64,000 nt of DNA from Collybiopsis luxurians FD-317 M1. Lineage: Eukaryota; Basidiomycota; Agaricomycetes; Agaricales; Omphalotaceae. The stretch lies in the NCBI GenBank assembly GCA_000827265.1, contig KN834749.1:299500-363499 (forward strand), in the 5' to 3' direction. How positions within the stretch are numbered: position 1 is the stretch's first letter; each line of letters opens with the position of its first letter. The notes under the pieces were generated by a model. It was not told where the DNA came from, did no database searches, and saw only the letters and a list, made by a program, of their open reading frames with translations. The translations under genes and the position numbers were made by a program. Positions 22,158-33,144 of this stretch are shown one piece after another.

Positions 22158-23598
22158 TTACCAGCTGAGATCGAGTCCCTCCAATGCTGGAATCGGGCGT
22201 TCCGCCTACGGCGTGATCAACTCAGTTGTTCTCGGGCTAAAACAAAACAAGTCCTACCTGTGGTGTTATTCGGGCCCCATGTCTTCTCTCTTTCGACTCA
22301 CCATAGTCGACAATGGCGGACTATTGACGAATTTATCAGTAAGCGTCAAAAAGAGAGAAATCATGATGAACTTACGTGAGCAGTGATGCGGTTGTCCCAA
22401 AGGACAACTGTGTTTGGAGTCCAATGAAGTCGAGCTTGCAAGTCAGCTCCCTTGTCAATATGGTCGAACAAAAACTTGAGAAGGGTTTCTGATAGATAAC
22501 TCGGTTAGTAGATAACAGATGACGAGATAAATGTAGCTCCATACCGGACTCCTCCTTTTTCAGACCAAGAATTCGACGTGTAAACTGTCTGTTGACATAC
22601 AAGGCCTCTTCTCCTGTGACTGGATGCTTTCTCACCACAGGATGGACATGCTCTACAGGCTCGCGACGGACAATACCACCTCGCTTGCCTGTTCGAGAGT
22701 AGTTGGCTTGTTCGATTCCCGAATGGACAGCTTTCAAGGTTTTCAGAAAACCTACAAACTGGGGAGACAACTTTTTCAACGTAGAAACCTGCGAAGTGAA
22801 AAGTGTATCGCCGCCAGTTGATGGTTGCGAAAGGAGGAAGAAGGTTGTCAGACCAGGGGGCTGAAGTTCATACGACACATCAGAGTGCCAGAAAGTAGAC
22901 GTGATACTATCTGCGATCTCAAAGTTGAAGCTAGAGTTCTCATCTCGGTAAACAAGATGGACTTCGGGGTATCCCGACGGATGACCACTCGCTGGGTGTA
23001 TGTGATTCCTAAGTTTGGTTTCAATTTGCTGAGGAGGCACATGGACATGAGGGAGTTCCGTACCGGCCGAAATAACTGCCCCATTCAAGGTAAAAATCAG
23101 GGCCAGCGTCAATGAAGTCTTGCTGATCTCTAAAGACGACCAAGCCTCTGCGGGCAACCTAAACAAAATGAACATCAAGATGCCCAAATTGAATTTCTGT
23201 ACATACCAATAATGCAAGCTGGTCACGTTGATCGGAAGAAAGCGTTCGCAGATTGACACCATGGACTTCCGTACCTACAGTATATATTGGATCGTTAGCC
23301 TACTTCAGACACAGCCGGACATACGCCACTTCGTACCCAAATTAGGAGTTAGTTCTATAATCGACGCATTATCGAGGAAAGATCGAGGGTTGGGGTGACT
23401 CAGAGCACGGTGGCCTGGGTCAACGTGTTCAAAAGGAGTCAACGGAGGGTAACGGTCCTGCGTGAAAACAGGCAGAAGGTGGGAGTATCGGTAATCCCCC
23501 GAGGATTGCGTCTGCTTTTCGTCTCCTTGGGAAGAGCGAAGCTTCAGTGTGGCAGCAGAAGCGGGCTCGGTTTGAGTTTCGACGGTTGTGGAAGACAT
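22158..23598 (-). CDS. TauD/TfdA-family Fe(II)/2-oxoglutarate dioxygenase
   Basis: Non-heme iron oxygenase that couples 2-oxoglutarate decarboxylation to hydroxylation of a small substrate. Taurine and other sulfonates are typical in fungi, but relatives act in natural-product pathways. The start at 23598 gives a polar N-terminus of about 60 residues. Then come NLGTEVHGVNLRTLSSDQRD and RGLVVFRDQQDFIDAGPDF. The iron-binding H-x-D lies in FWHSDVSYE. The distal His is in TAHSAIVDYG, and the 2-oxoglutarate-binding Arg in RRHGARITP. Several introns of about 50 nt join in frame; the stop at 22158-22160 follows LEGLDLSW. It is convergent with the seven-helix gene. Whether it works on the island's peptide or in sulfur scavenging cannot be decided from sequence. 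Confidence 0.92.
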
Positions 23599-24378
23599 TG
23601 TTTCGTTTGAACTTGTATCCAGCGTCCAGTATAAATACTGCAGTAGGCACCGGAAGCGGCTTTAATCGTCATGATCTCGCAATGTCAAGGTCATCCCACT
23701 CATGCACCGTGCAACTTCGTGTGAGTGAAGCAATTCAACGACGGGATGGCGAAAGTTAGTCTCCACGAAGAAGGTTACTTACCGGGACTCCGTCGATTAG
23801 ATAACGAGATAAGATATTTCAAGATAAGATAATGTCAATCATGCCCTTGTGACCTAATTGTCTTTTCTTTTGTGCTTTTACCAAGTCCGTGTTCCTGAGG
23901 CTAATCTGAGGCATCCATTCAATCAATGGCTCAAATCAAGCTCAAATCGAGAAATCGAGCTTGAAACGATATTCAGAAACTCTTCGTGAATGCCTTTCTA
24001 TACCAGGTTGGTGAAGACTGAGTTGCGGAGCTTCCAGGACTATACCGGACCACCAAAAGCGTCGGCTACGGATGGGAATTATTCCATCTTATTGTTTACC
24101 GGATATATGACTTACGCCATAAGGTTCATTTCTTTTTGTTTAAAATGTCTACCTAACGTTATCTATCTCTATTGTTTAATTGTTTTTTGGGATCGGTGGG
24201 CTATTGCTTGTTCGTTGGAAGATGAAATCGAATGTTAGAGGATCCGGAAGCGGTTCACTTAAAAAAGGGCGCAAACTTGACGGAACTTCCTCACTTTCGT
24301 TTCCTCCTTGAGGCCTAGTTGCCCTCCCCCCTCTGGTTGTAGCATCTTGCTCGAATTTTCTCCGATCATCGTCACATC
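23599..24378. promoter_or_regulatory. Divergent intergenic region of dioxygenase and OPT genes
   Basis: About 780 bp, no supported exon. It contains a GATAA-rich stretch (gataacgagataagatatttcaagataagataatg, about 23798-23833) with several GATA-factor core sites, suggesting nitrogen control of the flanking dioxygenase and oligopeptide transporter. That regulation is inferred. Confidence 0.5.
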
Positions 24379-27107
24379 ATGGAGGATGCCAAAGCCTACA
24401 ACTCTTCTACGGAGGATTTCATGTCCTATCCAGCTACGACTCTTCGAGCACGGCGCGTTCCTGACGTGCCCCTCGATGTTGATGATGATTTCGTGCAGGA
24501 GCACTTAAACGATCCGTATCTGGACCTCTCGAAGCCTCTCAAGGCCGCTACAGAGTCTATGGAGCTGTCCGACAAGAAGGTACAGCAAATGATCTATGCC
24601 CCGTCCGAGCTGGATGCAGAGTCCAACATGGACTCTTCGGATCGTTACTCTACCTCTCGTGCAGAGTCGCGAAACTCAACTGCCATTGAGTTTGACGAGT
24701 ACGTTTTCCATATGTTTGTCCAGGTTTCTCTCGCTAACTACAGTGCAGCGAGTCTCCCTACCCCGAAGTTCGTGCTGCAGTGTCGAGCACTGACGATCCC
24801 CAAATGCTCGTCAACACTTTCCGCATGTGGTTTTTGGGAATTGTCTTCTCGATCCTGGTGTCTGGTATTAATCAATTCTTTGGCGCTCGATGTATGTACA
24901 TCTTGTTCAATCTCCTTTTTCTTCTACCAAGTCTCACTCGGGATTTCCAGACCCCTCCGTTTATATCAGTGGTATCGTAGTGCAGCTGGTCGTTCTGCCT
25001 TGCGGAAAACTACTGGAGAAGATTCTGCCGAAATATCAGTTCAACACGTTCGGTTTCCGCTGGTCATTCAATCCCGGCCCCTTCACCATCAAGGAGCATG
25101 TTTGCATTACCATCATGGCTAATGTTGTCGTCGGGGGTGCATACGCAACCGACATCATTGCAACGCAGAGACTCTTCTACGGTCAGGCCGTCCCTTACGG
25201 CTACCAGATTCTTCTCTGCATCGGTTCGCAGGTGCTTGGCTTTTCATTGGGTGGTCTTCTACGACAGTTCGTTGTCTGGCCTTCAAGTATGATCTGGCCA
25301 GGAGCCTTGGTCAATGCCGCCCTTTTCAATACCTTGCACAAGAACTACGGCAGACGCGATCGCGGCCACATGACTCGCGAACGTTTCTTCCTTTTCGCCT
25401 TTCTTGGCAGCTTCGCTTACTACTGGCTGCCGGGGTACTTATTCACTGCTCTTAGTATCTTTAACTGGGTTTGCTGGATCGCTCCCAACAACATACCTGT
25501 AAACGCTTTGTTCGGCACCTCCAGCGGATTGGGAATGGGTATCTTCACTTTCGACTGGTCCATGATTGCGTATATCGGCAGCCCTCTCGTCACACCCGTA
25601 TGTCCTGTTGACTCTGCTCGACCGCCGGTTAACTCATCTATCTTTCTAGTGGTGGTCTGAGTTGAATACGATCGTGTCGCTCGTCATCCAGTTTTTCATA
25701 CTGGTTCCCATCCTTTACTGTAAGTTTCCTCGCTTCTTTTCGTGCATCCCGCAACTCATCCTTGCAGTTACAAATGCATTCAATACCGCGTATCTTCCGA
25801 TATCGGCACCCATTTCCTTTGATAACACTGGGGCACCCTATGATGTCTCTCAGGTCGTTACCGACGGACAATTTGATAACGCAAAATATCTTGCATATTC
25901 TCCTGTTTTCATACCTGCAACTTTGTGCATCGCTTATGCAAGTTCTTTTGCTGCCTTTTCGGCTGTCTTTGTCCATACGTTCTGTCAGTTATTCTTTCTC
26001 TAATCAATTTTCGGTGGACTAACTTCCGTTGCAGTATGGTTCCGACGCGATATCGCCCGTCGCTTCCGATCCACGCTGAAGGATGAACGCGACGTTCATT
26101 CCCGTCTCATGCAGGCTTATCGCGAGGTCCCATGGACGTGGTATATCGGGCTCGGTATCGTCGCCATGGTCTTTTTCCTGATATCTGTTCACCTTGTGCC
26201 CACTGGTTTCCCCGTTTGGGCCGCAGTGTTCGCCTTTGCCCTCTCATCCTTACTTGCTCTTCCTATGGCCATGCTTCAAGCTATTACCAACCAGCAGGTC
26301 GGGAACATCCAAGTCTTTTTCGAGCTCATTGGTGGTTACATTCTGCCTGAACGGCCGGTTGCCGTCATCATCTTCAAAGGACTCACTTACATCACCACGA
26401 GCCAGGCTATAACGTTCTCCGGCGACATGAAACTTGGTCATTACATGAAAATTCCTCCGCGCCTGATGTTCGCGGTACAGACTGTCGCAGTAACTTTTGC
26501 CTGCTTCACCGTCACTCTGGTCCAGAATTGGATGTTCGCTAACATCGAGGACTACTGTTCTCCCGATCAGAAAGATGGTTTCACCTGTCCGTCCACGAAC
26601 GCTTTTGCGACCTCCTCCCTCATCTGGGGCGGTGTTGGCCCCACTCGCATGTTCAACATTGGCAGACCATTCAACCCACTTCTCTACTTCTACCTCATTG
26701 GCGCTGTCCTTCCTATTCCTTTCTACTTCCTTGCTCGTCGTTACCCTCTCTCATTTTGGAGATACATCAACATTCCTGTCTTCTTTGGGGGTGTTGGCGC
26801 CATTCCTCCCGCTTCTGGAATCAACTACACCTCATGGGCAACTGTCGGATTCATCTTCAACTATTGTATGCGCCGCTTCCACTTTAGGTGGTGGATGCGC
26901 TACAACTATATCCTCTCGGCCGCACTCGACGGCGGCGTTGCTATTGGTCTCATCGTAATATTCTTCGTATTGCAGCTCCCGAAGGGTGGTATTTCCCTCA
27001 ACTGGTGGGGAAATTCAGTTTACTTGAACACCGCTGACTACTTGGGTCTTCCACTCAAGCTTCCTGATGGGCCAAACGGCACATTCGGTCCCTCCTCATG
27101 GGCGTAA
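24379..27107 (+). CDS. OPT-family oligopeptide transporter
   Basis: Proton-coupled importer of small peptides, or of glutathione or siderophore-type conjugates, in the plasma membrane. An acidic N-terminal cytosolic segment of about 110 residues is followed by about 13-16 hydrophobic helices. Family marks are INQFFGARYPSV (joined across the intron ending near 24953), GPFTIKEHVCITIMANV and the QRLFYGQ loop. Further marks are WPSSMIWPGALVNAALFNTL, NQQVGN, GYILPERPVA and MKIPPRLMF, the variant of the OPT KIPPR motif. Internal introns of about 50-60 nt lie near 24698-24749, 24893-24952, 25600-25650, 25722-25767 and 25985-26034. The last exon to 27107 ends after a hydrophobic helix. It closes the accessory island, with PRP19 beyond it on the other strand. 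Confidence 0.95.
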
Positions 27108-27661
27108 AATGCTATTTGCTCTTCTCGATCTCTGGTAGATGGTTTGCATGACTTTGGCTCATTTTGGCATTGTATTTTTATTCACCTTCATCTTCACGTC
27201 GTCGCTCTTTTTCACGTTTGGATACCTGTTTCAATAGTACTTTTGTTCTCTCTCATTGATGACTCGCATTATGTTTCGTTATACTCTTATCTCATGGCTT
27301 TTCGTAGTAGTACGAGTTCGACGCCGATGTATCAAAAATGACCTAAATGACTCTAATCAATTTCAGTTCGAACATCACTTGCACTCCACGCAGCGAACGA
27401 TTAAGGCCTCTGCAAATGCTGTTTCCGCGCTTAGAGTAAAGATTTTCCGTCTACATTGCTCTGCTTTAACATTTCGATCCGTCGCAGAAGACCTCAAGTC
27501 GCGGGTGTCGAGTAAGGGAGATATATCATAAGTACTGTCTTCTCTAGTTTCGACTTCAACTAATGTGATACTTGCGACCTCAGGCAGTCAAAAGTCAAAG
27601 TGAACAAAATAGTAAATAATTTCGGCAGTACAACCACAACTACATAGTGAAGACGGATACG
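27108..27661. other. Convergent intergenic region, OPT and PRP19
   Basis: About 550 bp of T-rich DNA holding the two 3' UTRs. No exon seen. Confidence 0.5.
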
Positions 27662-29278
27662 TTACGAAGGCAGGCTCCAGATTCTCACTTCCCTGCCTGT
27701 CACACCCCATAACTCCTTGCCCATATCGCCATACACGAAATCGTTCATCTCACCGCCCTCCTCGAATCTAACGAGCTCTTCCCAAGTCTTGTTCATGAAC
27801 ACTCTTCCTCCCAGGTTGCCGGCCACACCGAGGTACTGCGCGCTCACATCGTAGACGACTTTGTTGATCTTAAAGTCGTCCCCAAGATCAATGTTGGTAG
27901 CGGCTTTTTGTTTACGCAGATCCCATACAGCTACTGTCGATTGAGAGTTGGGTGCTAGAAGATGGTAGCCATTTTCGGAGAAAGACAAGGTGTGGATACT
28001 GAAAGGAACGGATTCCGGGGGAGTAAGAGATGCGGCAATGGCACCAATTCGGACGTCGTAAATTTGTATCGTCGAAGTAGGTGTTCCTAAGGCAAGGAGG
28101 GTACCATCGGGATGAATAGAGAGAGATGTGAAAGGCTCATCGGAAGGTGCTGAACGGTAGACCTGCTGGAAGGTAGATAAATCGTGTATGGTGTATGTTT
28201 TGTCAACCGAGGATAGGGCTAGAAGAGTAGATGTAGGATGAACGGCGAGTCCAGTAACATCACCCTTGTGAGTACGGATGGTTGACTTGGGAATGTACTC
28301 TTCCGAAGCTTCGTCGCGTGCCCATATTTTGGCAATTTTGTCGGCACCAGCAGAGAGCAGTAATGTAGTTTCGCCCTCTTTCTCGCGGAAAGCGACCTGA
28401 TTGACCTTTTTTGAATGTCCCTTGAGAGAAGCGAGAACTTTGTCCGTGCTTCGGTCGTAAAGCTGGACAATTTTGTCATTTCCACCCGTCAAGAAATGAT
28501 CTGAATTCGAACGCGACACGGCGAGAGAAGTGATCCCGGCCGGTGAAGCAGAGTGCAAAGAGGGAATGGTGTGCTTTGCAGTGTAGGTTTTGATTTCTGA
28601 AGCAGTCACGTAGCCTGCTGGAGCTTTTCTCTTTTTACGCGCCGCAGACAGAGATAGGTGCGTTTCGTCAATTCGAGCAACGACATCTTTGGGCAAACCT
28701 TCAGCAGCACCATCTTCAGCCATATCAACGTCCTCTGAAACAGGTTCCGAAGGCGTAATACCCATTGTGGCCTGGACATTTGAAAGGGCTCTGGAGAAAC
28801 ACATTAGGACTAGCAAGTAAGATAACCAAGTTGCAACTCACTCTCGGGCAGCGTCTCTTTCCCGGATCAAGCGAGCAACTACACGACTGGCAGCATCTTG
28901 AGCATACAGAGCATAACTAAGTTCTTGCCGCGTCGAATTGTACTGTTGTTTTAATGCAAAAGTTTCGAGAACGAGTGCATCCCATTCGTTTTGTAAAGTG
29001 TGAAGCAGTGCTGGAATAGAGGTTTGGGTGGGCGGACGCGGTGGAACAGTCTCTGGAGCTGAAAGAAAAAGTAAGTACGCGCCTTGAAAAGGTCTATAGC
29101 ACGACGTACATGCTTTAATTTCAATCAAGTCAGACTCTTCTAGTTTGTCACCAGTGATTGGGTCAGTGCCGTTTTCATTGATGTACTTGACAATCAAGCG
29201 GCGCTCATAGACCTTATTGGATTTTGTAGAGACAACTGGTTCCTGTGGAGGTTCCCCAGATATGGCGCAGAAAAACAT
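27662..29278 (-). CDS. PRP19: Pre-mRNA-processing factor 19 (U-box E3 ligase, WD40)
   Basis: Core of the Prp19/NineTeen complex: a ubiquitin ligase needed for spliceosome activation and also linked to DNA repair. The start at 29278 gives MFFCAISGEPPQEPVVS, matching the family's first residues; an in-frame ATG at 29293 is less likely. Residues about 1-65 are the U-box (YERRLIVKYINENGTDPITG). Then come the Prp19 tetramerisation helices (LVLETFALKQQY, LSYALYAQDAASRVVARLIR), a linker with VTASEIKTYTAKHTIPSLH, and seven WD40 blades (for example LKGHSKKVNQVAF, IRTHKGDVTGLAVHP, STVAVWDLRKQ). Introns at about 29108-29062 and 28838-28786 join in frame. About 510 aa, the normal length. The first intron is flanked by the U-box code. 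Confidence 0.97.
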
Positions 29279-29524
29279 GGCGGTTGGATCCAAAGGTTGA
29301 ATTTGTACTTACCTCACATGTACAAACAAAGCGCTCTGCGCGCTAGATTGGACGCTCACACATCTTTCACTCTCATCTTTTTTCTTGGAATTCTTTTGCA
29401 GGCTTAAATTAAACGATCATTCACTGGACGAGATTACTACAGTCGAGTCAAAACTATTCTTTCAACAACGTGTCAGCCATCGCTACCAAGTTCAACTTGT
29501 TCAAGCCGCGTTAATCACTGCTTC
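29279..29524. other. Short intergenic gap
   Basis: PRP19 upstream region and 3' UTR of the AA9 gene. No exon seen. Confidence 0.4.
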
Positions 29525-30741
29525 TCAGCAGGTAAACACGCTCGGTCCTGAAACGATGCATAGTAAATCTTTATGGTCGCCGGAATCAAGTTGATAGTCT
29601 AGATACCCACCTGGAATAACATAGCTTGTGACTGGTGGATAGTAAATGTTGATTGTAATACCAGGGTCAGTGCCTGTGCAGTTTAAATGAATATCGGGAC
29701 AACAGCTGAACACATAGGAGACCCACCATGGTAAGCGCCGGGGAAGCTCACGGTGCTAGGCTGAGTACTTCCACCTCCGGTGATTTTCAACTGGGCGCAC
29801 TCCATCTACAGGGGATAAGAGGTAAAGTTCATCATTCAATAGTGAGCAAACTGACATAAAATTGAGCTCCCGGATATGAACTCGCCGCATGCAAAGCTAA
29901 GGCGCGAATTGGTTGGAATCAAAACTTCTCAGATTCACATGAGGACTTACCGATAATTTCACTCCGCAACAAATACTGCCCAGCGGGAATACACTTTGGA
30001 ATTGTAAATGTAACCTTTCCCTTATTCGCAATGAAGCGATCGACGGCCCATGTCTGGTTAGAAGGGGTGTAGCCATCTTCGTAGATCTTGAACCATTTCA
30101 GACCTGTGACGTTCGACTGCAAGGCATTGGGAATTGCAGCTCTGTACAAGATCGTGTATTCAAGGTAGTCATCAGATCATCCGGTGAATGAGAACGGTAG
30201 AGTAGAAACGTACAGATACGCTAGTACCGGGCCTTTGTGGCTGGAATCGATAGGATCCGCGGGATCAGTGGGGTCAGCACCAGCAAGAGTGTGGTGCCAT
30301 TCCGTCGTCACTTGCGCTCCAGCGGGAACGGTGATAATAGTTTGAGATATAGGTTGGTGGTATGGGTTTATACCACCGTTACAAATGATATCTATCAAAC
30401 GAATTTCAGCCGAATATTCAAATTGTAGACTATGCATACCATTGGATGTAACGTCGGTAATTGGCTGTAGAAGTAGCGTTACATTTACTGTCTTGCAACG
30501 AGCTAAGCAAAGAAAGGGCTGCACTTACACCATCGTAATCCGGAACGCGAATACCATTGATATGACCTTGGTCAACGCCATTGACATACATTTCCTAAAA
30601 CCGAAGACAATCTCATGAACTTCATCTATTGACGTACTCTTCGACAAAGCTTACCTGGAAGATGGTATGCGCGGAGGCCCTGAAGCCGGACAGAGCCAGC
30701 AACAAAGCGGAAGTAGTAAGAAGCGATAGTTTCAGACTCAT
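29525..30741 (-). CDS. AA9 lytic polysaccharide monooxygenase
   Basis: Secreted copper enzyme that cleaves cellulose or hemicellulose oxidatively. From the ATG at 30741, a signal peptide of 24 residues ([20 protein letters not shown]...) ends right before His25 (HTIFQEMYVNG), the N-terminal His of the copper brace. Later come [20 protein letters not shown] with the second brace His, and FKIYEDGY with the axial Tyr region. Next are [29 protein letters not shown] and the end SYVIPGPSVFTC. All are AA9 hallmarks. About nine or ten short exons; the last introns (29716-29664 and 29612-29548) join in frame to give PGPSVFTC and the stop. No carbohydrate-binding module. Gives about 230-240 aa, a normal single-domain size. 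Indicates plant cell-wall degradation by this fungus. Confidence 0.95.
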
Positions 30742-30805
30742 CTTTGAGTATGAGCAGCAACGAGCCCAACCTCACTCGAAGGAATGGAGCATCTGGGAAC
30801 ACGGA

Positions 30806-30812
30806 ATTTATA
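30806..30812 (-). promoter_or_regulatory. TATA-like element of the AA9 gene
   Basis: TATAAAT on the minus strand, 65-71 bp upstream of the ATG at 30741. Confidence 0.45.
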
Positions 30813-31652
30813 TTACCTTGCTTCAGAAATCAGGAGCCTTGGTAATACTACTTTTATCCTGAAGTCGCAGCTCGATTTCCGAGATATAGCACGAATATCG
30901 GTTGCTTCGGTTCCGCCGGTATCAATCGCCACTACCGACTTTTACCCTAGAATAACTCTCCACTCTCTGGTGATCAGTGTCAATCGCCATGCCAAGAATT
31001 CTAGCGGAAGGGCAGGATAGCGCCATAGCTATCGTCGGACCCGTCAACTCGAATTCTTCCTGGCCTTTGGGTAAGGAATATGATGCCTTGGCATTGATTG
31101 AATATGAAGTTTAAGTCTAAGCAGCGATGTTCAGCAGAGTTATTCCCGTAAATTGAAAGGGATGAAGTCGTCTTTGTTCCTAGCATCAACACTCTCCACT
31201 TTCAGGTGAAAACTTGAAGAACAAAAGAACGACGAAGATTCAATTCCGTCATGCAAAGGATCAACGACGATAACCTACACTCAATATTTACAGTGCGATT
31301 CAATCCAATATCAGTAGAGTACGCACGCAAATCAAAAAAGAAATCTACACCATTTGAACCGAGTCGGCACCGCGCAAATCCATACGCGCAAATTTCAGTG
31401 TAAGAAAGCTAAAGTTCGACCCGCGGGCCGCAACGCTGTGAAAAATGCACAAAAATACTTGAAAATGTATCAGAAATTCAAAGCGATGTAAACGCTTCAG
31501 AAGAACTCTGCGGAAGAATTTTCTGGAGGATCGCTGAGGCGCCCATTTTTCATTTTCAAGAGGGATGAATTGTGCTTTGATGCATTTGAGCTAGGAGCCA
31601 TCCGGGCGTCTGAAATGAGCGCTCAGAATTCCCTACTTATTCAGTAGCCAAC
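30813..31652. promoter_or_regulatory. Divergent intergenic region, AA9 and SGT2
   Basis: About 840 bp without a supported exon. Divergent, so it should hold the promoters of the LPMO gene and the co-chaperone gene. Confidence 0.5.
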
Positions 31653-32896
31653 ATGTCCGAAAAGCAGCAACGGCTAGTTCTCTCAATCATCGACTTTTTG
31701 AATCAGTCTATCGCCGATGGTACTGTAAAATCCGACGACAAAGAGAGTCTTGAAGTTGCTAGTAAGTTATCTTCTGATCGCGTACATACATTCTAGAGCT
31801 CTCAACTCGTACACTTAGTCCAATGCATCGGCGAAGCCTTTGGCGTCGATCCAGCCGACGATGGCCAGGTCTCCCGTCTTTCCGTCAAACCAGCGACCCT
31901 TCAGAGCATATTTGATGTCTACCTCAAAACCAAAGAAAAAGTTGATGGCGGCTCGCAGGCCCAATCCTCATCCTCATCTCTCCCCAAAGGCCCTTCTGCA
32001 GAAGACAAGGCTCAAGCAGAGAAACTCAAACAAAACGGAAATGCTTTGATGTCGAGCAAAAAGTACGAGGAGGCAATTGCTGCTTACTCGGAAGCGATTG
32101 GTCTGGATTCTTCGAACCCGGTGTACTATTCCAACAGGGCGGCTGCGTATTCGAGCAAAGGAGACCATTTGGCCGCCGTAGGAGATGCAGAACTAGCTCT
32201 TGCCGCCGATCCCAAATTTGTTAAGGCGTATCATCGATTAGGGTATGTTGTACATATTTTTTTCTCTGTATGCATAACTTATACCTTGCTAGTCATGCTC
32301 AATACTGTCTTTCCGACTATAAAGCCGCAGCCGACGCTTTCGAGCGGGGTCTCAAACTAGATCCTTCGAATGCTGGTTTGAAGTCAGGCCTCCAGAATGC
32401 CAAAGCGAGAATAGCTGAAGACAGCGACGACGGCCCTCCACCGCTTGTTCCCGATGACGCTCCCGCTAATGCCACCAGCGGCAACTCAAGAGGTGCAGCA
32501 GGTGGACTTCCAGACATGGGCTCAATGGCTGATATGCTCCGAGGAATGGGTGGAGGCGGAGGCGGAGGCGGAGGAATGCCTGATCTTGCTAGTATGATGA
32601 ATAACCCTCAGTTAATGGCAATGGCGCAGCAGATGATGGCCAATGGCGGATTGGCAAACCTAATGCAGAATCCCGCTGTCGCCAACATGGTCAGTGCCTC
32701 TTATTTTCTACGATAGGGACTTTGACTGACGACTCTGCAGATGAACCGTGTACAGTCCGGTGACATGCCTTCGATGGAAGAAATAATGTCTAACCCTGCT
32801 CTTCGCAATCTGTAAGTGTATTCGCCTTTTGCTTAGTGACTTTTATTCATCCTTTTTGGCAGGGCAAACCAATTCGGAGCAGGAGGGGGTCGCTAA
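31653..32896 (+). CDS. SGT2: Small glutamine-rich TPR co-chaperone SGT2/SGTA
   Basis: Cytosolic co-chaperone that receives tail-anchored proteins and hands them to the GET pathway; it also binds Hsp70/Hsp90. N-terminal dimerisation domain: MSEKQQRLVLSIIDFLNQSI and, after an intron (31762-31819), the conserved CIGEAFGVD. Three TPR units follow: AEKLKQNGNALMSSKKYEEA, SNPVYYSNRAAAYSSKGDH and, after an intron near 32243-32290, SDYKAAADAFERGLKLDP. The C-terminal part is Gly/Met/Gln-rich, with GMGGGGGGGGGMPDL, NNPQLMAMAQQMMANGG and SNPALRNLANQFG, the client-binding region. It ends GAGGGR at 32896. Full set of family features and a usual length of about 330 aa. Confidence 0.96.
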
Positions 32897-33144
32897 CTGT
32901 TCTGGAGGCTGGGCGGCTCACTAGATATGCTCGAGCCTTTTTACCTGGGGATTATCTTTAGGGTATATTCACTGTAGTACAGGAATTTGCATAAAGTTTG
33001 GAAATTGCAATATTGTTTATTCGTACTTGAGATATAACTATTTACAGTACTTCATTAAAGTCGATCATTGAAGTCCGCGAAGGGTTTACGAGTTGAGCGT
33101 CCACCAGAGTCAGGTAACTGGATGAACTCTTCCGGATCAACATG
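32897..33144. other. Convergent 3' region, SGT2 and Myb/zinc-finger gene
   Basis: About 250 bp, no exon; holds both 3' UTRs. Confidence 0.4.
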
